From positions 1-11,352 of the forward strand of contig JALOMM010000025.1 in the NCBI GenBank assembly GCA_025455535.1: DNA of 11,352 nucleotides, given 5' to 3'. Source of the stretch: Bacteroidales bacterium (lineage in GTDB: Bacteria; Bacteroidota; Bacteroidia; Bacteroidales; VadinHA17). The notes beneath the pieces are model-generated. The model was not told the origin of the DNA, searched no databases, and saw only the letters and a list, made by a program, of their open reading frames with translations. A program made the position numbers and the translations under genes. This document shows, one piece after another, positions 7,561-11,352 of this stretch; position 1 is the stretch's first letter; the number at the start of each line of letters is the position of its first letter.

Positions 7561-8336
7561 TTCATGTCTGCCGGGAGGAAACTGAAGAATGTATCTCCCC
7601 TCAGTCCGAGCCTCAGTGATTCGAGTGCAATGATCTCCCGTGGTTCAATGTTTCCGAGGTTCACATTGGCCCCGAAGTTGAGGATGAACCATGCCTGCTG
7701 TGATTTCTGCGGTGCCTCCCAGAGGACATTATTGAAGCCTATCTCCGCAGATATGGCTTTGATAAGATCCATGTTCACCGAGCCGTCGTCATTATAGATG
7801 CCGATGGTACCTGACTCGCGTGCCTCAGCTATCACCTTCACCGACCCTGCTTCAAGCTCCGACTTCATCATCTCAACCCACTGGTCAGGGGTATATACAA
7901 TATTCTTCTTTTTTGAACCCACCTCGGAGATGATGGTGAAATCTTTTGAGAGTTTCCTGATATATTCAAGTTTTTCACTGTGGTCAAACTCAAATGAACC
8001 GTCAGATATCTCTGCCATCCTTATTCCATAATCCCTCAGGAGGTCGACATATTCTTCGAACAAACCCCTGATGATGAAGGCTTCGAAGAGTGTCCCGCCA
8101 AGGTATACGGTCATTCCTGCCTTATGGTAGACCTTTATTTTCTTCTCCACGTCGGGTGTGATGACCGAGGTGCCGAACCCAAGCTTCACGAAGTCTGTAT
8201 ATTCGCTTCCCACGGCTGCAAAATCCTCTGCTTCCCTAAGGCTCAGTCCCTTGTCCATAACCATCGTGAGTCCCTCATTTCTGGGCTTGGCTGGTCTTTC
8301 AGGCAGAAATGTGAGCAGTTGTGCTGCTTTTTTCAT
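7557..8336 (-). CDS. ComA-family protein (phosphosulfolactate synthase homologue)
   Basis: This 259-residue TIM-barrel-like protein belongs to the ComA / (2R)-phospho-3-sulfolactate synthase family, whose archaeal members add sulfite to phosphoenolpyruvate as the first step of coenzyme M synthesis. Family motifs occur in order: KLGFGTS (51-57), YLGGTLFE (78-85), AEISDGS (108-114), SEVGSK (137-142), IAEARESGTIGIY (169-181), LWEAPQKSQQAWFI (205-218) and GANVNLGNI (222-230). Length is typical, and no inserted or missing segment is apparent. No other coenzyme M gene is present, so coenzyme M synthesis is unlikely. Homologues also act in Bacillus spore sulfolactate formation and occur in plants as the heat-stress protein HSA32, so the substrate here is open. 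Both ends are ATGA overlaps, with the TPR gene upstream and aroE downstream, indicating a tightly coupled operon. Family membership is secure; the exact reaction is inferred. Confidence 0.9.
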   Translation of the reverse strand: MKKAAQLLTFLPERPAKPRNEGLTMVMDKGLSLREAEDFAAVGSEYTDFVKLGFGTSVITPDVEKKIKVYHKAGMTVYLGGTLFEAFIIRGLFEEYVDLLRDYGIRMAEISDGSFEFDHSEKLEYIRKLSKDFTIISEVGSKKKNIVYTPDQWVEMMKSELEAGSVKVIAEARESGTIGIYNDDGSVNMDLIKAISAEIGFNNVLWEAPQKSQQAWFILNFGANVNLGNIEPREIIALESLRLGLRGDTFFSFLPADMK

Positions 8337-9748
8337 CTTCTATCACTTTTTTTTCTGAACAGTCGCTTCATCCCCGGCGTCATCATCTCTGAAGGGAGCA
8401 GCACCGAGTAGTCGTCAAACAGGTCCGCGTCAAGCCTGGAGGCCTCCGTCAGTGCCTTTAATGCTGACCTGGTTTTTTGTGCATGAAGGTATGCTGATGC
8501 AAGGATATAGTATAATCCCGGAAGGTCACGGCTCACATGCTTTGCCTTCTCCAGGAGGCGTATTGCCGTGTCATGCGAACCGGTCATTATCACGATCATG
8601 CCGATCTCTATCCATGCTTCATCATAATAACCGTCGATCCGGAGGGTCTCCCTGAGGCATTTAATGGCCTTCTTATGACTTCCAAGCAAAAGATACGCCT
8701 TACCCAGTGTGAACCAGTAATCGGGGTTGTCGGGGTCAAGCTGCACTGCCTTTCTGAGTGAGGTGACAGCCTCGGTGGTCTTGTCACGCGTCAGTGACAG
8801 CAGCCCCAGCCCGTACCACGGATCGGGAAAGTCGGGTGTAATCTCGATGGCCTCGTAGTAATATTTTCTTGCCATCTCCTCATTGCCTGTCTTGTCATAG
8901 CACTCAGCCAGGTATGTAAGGCCTTCGAGGCTCTCAGGCTCTTCCTCCACAAATTCCCTGTAGACCTCCATAGCTTCCCCGTATCTCTCCAGGTTACTGA
9001 GTATGTTGGCCTTGTTGAACAGGGCAAAGGTGTTGTCAGTATTGATTGCAAGGGCGTAGTCATACGCTTCCAGCGCCCTGTGGTAGTCTCCCGTCTTGTT
9101 ATAGATTATTCCGAGGTTATACCATGCACTGTCAGAGTATGGCTCTTCATCGAGGTACCTGGTATAGTATTTTATGCTGTTCCTGTAATCCCCTTTTTTC
9201 TCGTATGCATATGCGAGGTCATAGATATGAGCCAAAAAGTCGGGCTCCAGTTCTGCAAGCATATGCAGGTAAGGTATCATCTGGTCATGATAGTTGAGAT
9301 TCTGAAGCACAGAGGTTATGCTGTAAAGGATAGTCTCCTGGTCTTCAGAGTCTGACGCAAGCGCCTTGTTGAACACCTTCCTTGCTGCTGATATGTTACC
9401 GAGCATTGCCAGTGCCGTTCCCTTGCAGACATAAATGTCATAATTGCCAGGCTCAATATTCTCAAGCTTGCTGGCGATGGCCAGTGCTTCAGCCGCTCTC
9501 CCCTTTTCAAGCAGCACCCTTGCCTTCCTAATCTGTATCGGAACCGAATGGGGATGAAGCTCACACGCAAACGAGGTTGCCTCAAATGCGTTCAGCGGAT
9601 TATTTCCCTCGAGATAATAATCGATAATAGTCTCAAATTCAATTACATCGAAATAACACGACTCGTTATTCTTCCGCATCTTCTCAAACCGGAGAATAAC
9701 CTCTTCCACCTCATTGTCATGTACGAATCCGTATTTCTCTTCTTCCAT
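8333..9748 (-). CDS. Large TPR-repeat protein, first gene of the TPR-comA-aroE operon
   Basis: A 471-residue protein made almost entirely of tetratricopeptide repeats. About twelve can be placed between residues 36 and 442 at roughly 34-residue spacing; the clearest is SAWYNLGIIYNKTGDYHRAL (about 207-226), along with YDIYVCKGTALAMLGNISAA and YWFTLGKAYLLLGSHKKAIK. There is no signal peptide, membrane helix or catalytic domain, so it is probably a cytosolic protein-interaction scaffold; its partner is unknown. The C-terminus is basic (RLFRKKSDRR). I chose ATG 9748 (MEEEKYGFVHD). The frame remains open to a TTG at 9769, but that TTG lies inside the exact -7 promoter box TACATTTG and cannot be in the mRNA if that box is used. 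A purine-rich GGGGAGA directly precedes the chosen ATG. The stop overlaps the start of the comA-like gene (ATGA). I do not recognise a named family beyond TPR. Confidence 0.9.
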   Translation of the reverse strand: MEEEKYGFVHDNEVEEVILRFEKMRKNNESCYFDVIEFETIIDYYLEGNNPLNAFEATSFACELHPHSVPIQIRKARVLLEKGRAAEALAIASKLENIEPGNYDIYVCKGTALAMLGNISAARKVFNKALASDSEDQETILYSITSVLQNLNYHDQMIPYLHMLAELEPDFLAHIYDLAYAYEKKGDYRNSIKYYTRYLDEEPYSDSAWYNLGIIYNKTGDYHRALEAYDYALAINTDNTFALFNKANILSNLERYGEAMEVYREFVEEEPESLEGLTYLAECYDKTGNEEMARKYYYEAIEITPDFPDPWYGLGLLSLTRDKTTEAVTSLRKAVQLDPDNPDYWFTLGKAYLLLGSHKKAIKCLRETLRIDGYYDEAWIEIGMIVIMTGSHDTAIRLLEKAKHVSRDLPGLYYILASAYLHAQKTRSALKALTEASRLDADLFDDYSVLLPSEMMTPGMKRLFRKKSDRR

Positions 9749-9766
9749 TCTCCCCACAATATTGCG

Positions 9767-9774
9767 CAAATGTA
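9767..9774 (-). promoter_or_regulatory. -7 promoter box of the TPR-comA-aroE operon
   Basis: The minus strand reads TACATTTG here, an exact match to the Bacteroidota sigma-70 -7 consensus TAnnTTTG, about 18 bases before the ATG at 9748. This leaves a leader of roughly 10-15 bases. No TTG -33 element lies at the normal 19-bp spacing; the site is instead occupied by the CTGTTTTAACAG palindrome, which suggests regulator-dependent use. It also decides the start codon of the TPR gene. Confidence 0.55.
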
Positions 9775-9786
9775 ATAGATATTATC

Positions 9787-9852
9787 ACATGAGCTGTTTT
9801 AACAGGTATCAATTATCAACATGTCCTGTTTTTTATAAACATGATAAACAGG
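9787..9852. promoter_or_regulatory. Dyad and direct-repeat cluster, likely operator upstream of the TPR operon
   Basis: Three related elements lie here. (a) CTGTTTTAACAG at 9794-9805 is an inverted repeat with 5-bp arms. (b) An imperfect dyad at 9825-9852 has perfect 7-bp arms CCTGTTT/AAACAGG, plus four further inner pairs (one of them G-T). (c) The direct repeat ACATGnnCTGTTTT occurs at 9787-9800 and 9819-9832, which are 32 bp apart, i.e. about three helical turns. A tandem heptamer pair TATCAAT/TATCAAC (9807-9820) fills the space between. Element (a) coincides with the expected -33 position of the TPR promoter. This geometry is typical of a transcription-factor site; the factor is unknown. 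Confidence 0.45.
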
Positions 9853-9923
9853 CTATTGTAAAATAATTTTCAGGTGACGCAACCTTCTGTGGCTGCCAAA
9901 CATCTTACAATTGGAATCAGAAA

Positions 9924-9971
9924 TTTACCCTCAAACCAAATATTACCCTAGAATTAACCTAAATTCTACCT
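9924..9971. repeat. Four ACCCT/ACCT motif repeats, partly on an 11-bp period
   Basis: Related octamers occur at 9924-9931 (TTTACCCT), 9942-9949 (ATTACCCT), 9953-9960 (ATTAACCT) and 9964-9971 (TTCTACCT). The last three are exactly 11 bp apart, on one face of the DNA helix. The first is 18 bp from the second. They lie between the putative operator and the terminator. Confidence 0.45.
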
Positions 9972-9975
9972 TCTG

Positions 9976-10002
9976 AACCGGGCTTCTGGCCCGGTTTTTT
10001 TT
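9976..10002 (+). terminator. Strong intrinsic terminator, plus-strand orientation
   Basis: A perfect 8-bp G/C-rich stem (AACCGGGC at 9976-9983, loop TTCTG, GCCCGGTT at 9989-9996) runs into eight T residues (9995-10002). An outer CTTCTG (9970-9975) / CAGAAG (10006-10011) pair flanks it. On the minus strand the hairpin is preceded by A residues and not followed by a T-run, so it does not serve folD as an intrinsic terminator. It lies between two minus-strand genes and has no obvious plus-strand client. Confidence 0.8.
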
Positions 10003-10024
10003 ACTCAGAAGTCAACCGGTAATA

Positions 10025-10891
10025 CTATCTGCGGCAGGCTTTCAGTGTGTTCAGCAGCAGTGACACCCTTGTCATCGGTCCCACCCCGCCGGGAACAGGT
10101 GTAATATAGGAGCATCTGGGGGCAACATTTTCAAAGTCGACGTCACCCTTAAGCCTCCATCCTGCCTTGGTCTCGGGGGCGTCAACACGTGTTGTTCCGA
10201 CATCAATGATGACGGCGCCTTCTTTCACCATGTCAGCTTTAACGAATCCCGGTGAGCCGATGGCGGCAATGATTATATCTGCTCTTCGGAGTGTTGCGCC
10301 AATATCTCGTGTACGGCTGTGTACCACGGTAACGGTGGCGTCGATCCCCTTCTGCGACAGCAGTATGCTTACGGGTCTGCCCACAATGTTGCTTCTGCCC
10401 AGAACAACGCACTCAGCCCCCTTAAGCGGGATATTGTACCTTCTGAGCAGTTCAACGATTCCGGCAGGTGTAGCTGAGACAAAAGCGGGAAGGCCGGCTG
10501 TCATCCTCCCCAGGTTCACCGGATGAAATCCGTCTGCGTCCTTAAGCGGTGAAATGTTCTCTATCACCTTATCTTCTGAGATATGGTCAGGCAGCGGCAA
10601 CTGAACTATCAGGCCGTCTATTTCGGGATCATCATTTATCTCCGCCACTTTGGCTAGCAGCTTCTCCTCACTCGTGGAGGCGTCAAAGCGGATAAGAGTG
10701 GACCGGAAGCCGACCTCCCCGCAGTCTTTTACCTTGTGGGCTACATAGGTCTCACTGCCTCCGTCATTACCCACGAGTATTGCTGCCAGGTGCGGGACGC
10801 GCACGCCTCGCTCCTTCATGCTGTTGACAGCCGCGGCGATTTCAGCCTTGATCTCTGCAGCAGTCTTTTTTCCGTCGATGAGCTGGTACAT
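10025..10891 (-). CDS. folD: Bifunctional methylenetetrahydrofolate dehydrogenase / methenyltetrahydrofolate cyclohydrolase
   Basis: Interconverts 5,10-methylene-, methenyl- and 10-formyl-tetrahydrofolate using NADP(H), supplying one-carbon units for purine and formyl-Met-tRNA synthesis. It has 288 residues, the normal FolD length. Visible active-site elements are Tyr49 and catalytic Lys53 in [17 protein letters not shown], Gln97 in GLIVQLPLP, Asp120 in [10 protein letters not shown], the cofactor-loop signature [12 protein letters not shown] (162-173), and the C-terminal [10 protein letters not shown] (265-274). The position usually written CTPxG reads ATPAG (140-144). The start ATG (complement of 10889-10891) gives the conserved N-terminus [11 protein letters not shown] and has no Shine-Dalgarno sequence. 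It lies 24 bp after ffh on the same strand and is probably cotranscribed. No minus-strand intrinsic terminator follows. Confidence 0.97.
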   Translation of the reverse strand: MYQLIDGKKTAAEIKAEIAAAVNSMKERGVRVPHLAAILVGNDGGSETYVAHKVKDCGEVGFRSTLIRFDASTSEEKLLAKVAEINDDPEIDGLIVQLPLPDHISEDKVIENISPLKDADGFHPVNLGRMTAGLPAFVSATPAGIVELLRRYNIPLKGAECVVLGRSNIVGRPVSILLSQKGIDATVTVVHSRTRDIGATLRRADIIIAAIGSPGFVKADMVKEGAVIIDVGTTRVDAPETKAGWRLKGDVDFENVAPRCSYITPVPGGVGPMTRVSLLLNTLKACRR

Positions 10892-10892
10892 A

Positions 10893-10920
10893 AGTTATCA
10901 GTTGTCGGTTGTGGGCTATC
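10893..10920. repeat. Degenerate heptanucleotide tandem repeat between ffh and folD
   Basis: The plus strand reads as four consecutive heptamers, AGTTATC, AGTTGTC, GGTTGTG, GGCTATC, with consensus RGTTRTC. They fill the whole intergenic gap, and the last one contains the ffh stop codon (complement of 10916-10918). Unit length and phase are regular; units 3 and 4 are diverged. Confidence 0.55.
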
Positions 10921-11352
10921 TTTTTGGTGCCAGTTTCGAGAGGTCACCTCCCTTGGCAACCATCTTCATTATCTTTCTTGTCTCGTCAAACTGTTTCAGC
11001 AGCCTGTTGACCTCCGTCACCGTTGTGCCGCTGCCGTCGGCAATCCGTTTCCTCCGGCTGCCGTTGAGAAGCATCGGGTTTGTTCTCTCGGCCGGCGTCA
11101 TGCTTGATATGATGGCCTCTATACCCTTGAAGGCGTTGTCATCAATATCGAGGTTTTTAATGGCTTTGCCTACGCCCGGGATCATACCCATGAGATCCTT
11201 CATGTTACCCATCTTCTTGATCTGGTGGATCTGGGATATGAAGTCATTGAAGTCGAACTGATCCTTTGCAATTTTCTTTTGCAGCTTTCTTGCCTCGGCC
11301 TCATCATACTGCTCCTGTGCCTTTTCGACAAGGGTGACGATGTCGCCCATGC
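10916..11352 (-). CDS. ffh: Signal recognition particle protein Ffh, C-terminal part only
   Basis: SRP54-type GTPase that binds signal sequences and SRP RNA and delivers ribosome-nascent chains to FtsY at the membrane. Only the last 144 complete codons are inside the window. The first visible Met (MGDIVTLVEKAQEQYDEAEA) corresponds to the internal GMGD motif just after the NG GTPase domain, so the gene continues beyond base 11352. The visible part is the M domain: the methionine-rich finger/hydrophobic groove segment QIKKMGNMKDLMGMIPGVGK, and the SRP-RNA-binding helix-turn-helix with NGSRRKRIADGSGTTVTEVN (about 96-115). It ends soon after KMVAKGGDLSKLAPKR, without the long Met-rich tail seen in some species. 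The stop is TAG. It is the upstream gene of a probable ffh-folD operon. Confidence 0.96.
   Translation of the reverse strand, partial: MGDIVTLVEKAQEQYDEAEARKLQKKIAKDQFDFNDFISQIHQIKKMGNMKDLMGMIPGVGKAIKNLDIDDNAFKGIEAIISSMTPAERTNPMLLNGSRRKRIADGSGTTVTEVNRLLKQFDETRKIMKMVAKGGDLSKLAPKR

Larger units (their letters stand above)
9872..10002 (+). ncRNA. Possible plus-strand small RNA ending at the orphan terminator
   Basis: No plus-strand ORF precedes the strong plus-strand terminator at 9976-10002, so a short transcript arising in this gap is the simplest explanation. The start is uncertain: TAATTTTC (9864-9871) and TACAATTG (9906-9913) are each one base from the -7 consensus, but neither has a clear TTG -33 box. 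The body would be A/C-rich and largely unstructured, with repeated ACCCU/ACCU motifs, before the terminator hairpin. There is no clear match to a known RNA family that I can see; a 6S-like RNA is not supported by an obvious long hairpin. Treat this as a hypothesis. Confidence 0.25.

Noticed and set aside
7557..8336. Coenzyme M biosynthesis locus.
   Set aside because: Only the ComA homologue is present. The adjacent genes are a TPR protein and aroE, with no comB, comC, comD or comE equivalents, so naming a coenzyme M pathway would be unsupported.
9976..10002. Terminator assigned to folD.
   Set aside because: In the folD direction the stem is preceded by A residues and followed by CAGAAGG, not a T-run. 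The T-run is on the plus strand.
9749..10024. tRNA, 6S RNA, riboswitch or CRISPR in the largest intergenic gap.
   Set aside because: I see no cloverleaf, no long interrupted hairpin, no recognisable aptamer core, and no spaced direct repeats of CRISPR length.
10818..11261. Plus-strand 147-codon open frame opposite ffh and the start of folD (also 10736-11107 and 10167-10526).
   Set aside because: It runs across the ffh/folD junction and is antisense to conserved protein motifs of both genes. No promoter, ribosome site or recognisable domain supports it.
11348..11350. Start codon of a small stand-alone M-domain protein.
   Set aside because: The Met is the conserved internal Met of the Ffh GMGD motif. 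The gene simply continues past the window edge.

Overview
The window looks like chromosomal core-gene territory from a member of the Bacteroidota, most likely an anaerobic or facultative Bacteroidales-type organism. The lineage call is inference from three things. Shine-Dalgarno sequences are absent or poor before most starts. There is an exact Bacteroidota-type -7 box (TAnnTTTG) in front of the TPR-protein gene. The protein sequences and the ffh-folD pairing also fit. Nothing points to a mobile element, prophage, CRISPR array, rRNA or tRNA. Base composition and codon use look even throughout by eye, and no stretch without a gene exceeds 300 bases.

Plus strand, 1-4922: the 3' end of a complex I operon. 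It runs nuoL (5' end cut by the window), nuoM, nuoN, then a 118-residue soluble protein I do not recognise, 11 bases after nuoN. The three Nuo proteins are the antiporter-like, proton-translocating membrane subunits of NADH:quinone oxidoreductase. NuoM is notable: the transmembrane lysine corresponding to the essential Lys234 of E. coli NuoM is a leucine here.

Central block, 4930-6815: a minus-strand low-specificity threonine aldolase gene (ltaE) and a divergent plus-strand truA (tRNA pseudouridine synthase I), with 77 bp between their starts.

Minus strand, 6808-9748: a tight three-gene unit. A large all-TPR protein is followed by a ComA-family phosphosulfolactate synthase homologue, then aroE (shikimate dehydrogenase). 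Both junctions are 4-base ATGA overlaps, so the genes are probably translationally coupled. aroE runs tail-to-tail into truA, and one palindromic octamer (TCAGCTGA) supplies both stop codons.

Intergenic 9749-10024 (276 bp): the most structured non-coding DNA in the window. It holds the TPR-operon promoter, a dyad and direct-repeat cluster positioned like an operator, an array of ACCT/ACCCT motifs partly on an 11-bp period, and a strong intrinsic terminator. The terminator faces the plus strand although no plus-strand gene precedes it, which raises the possibility of an unannotated small RNA.

Minus strand, 10025-11352: ffh (C-terminal part only, SRP GTPase) followed by folD (one-carbon folate metabolism). 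The 24-bp gap between them is built from a degenerate heptanucleotide tandem repeat.

Most of the window is ordinary housekeeping. The items worth attention are the lysine-less NuoM, the unknown gene after nuoN, the TPR-ComA-AroE coupling, and the intergenic region with an orphan terminator.
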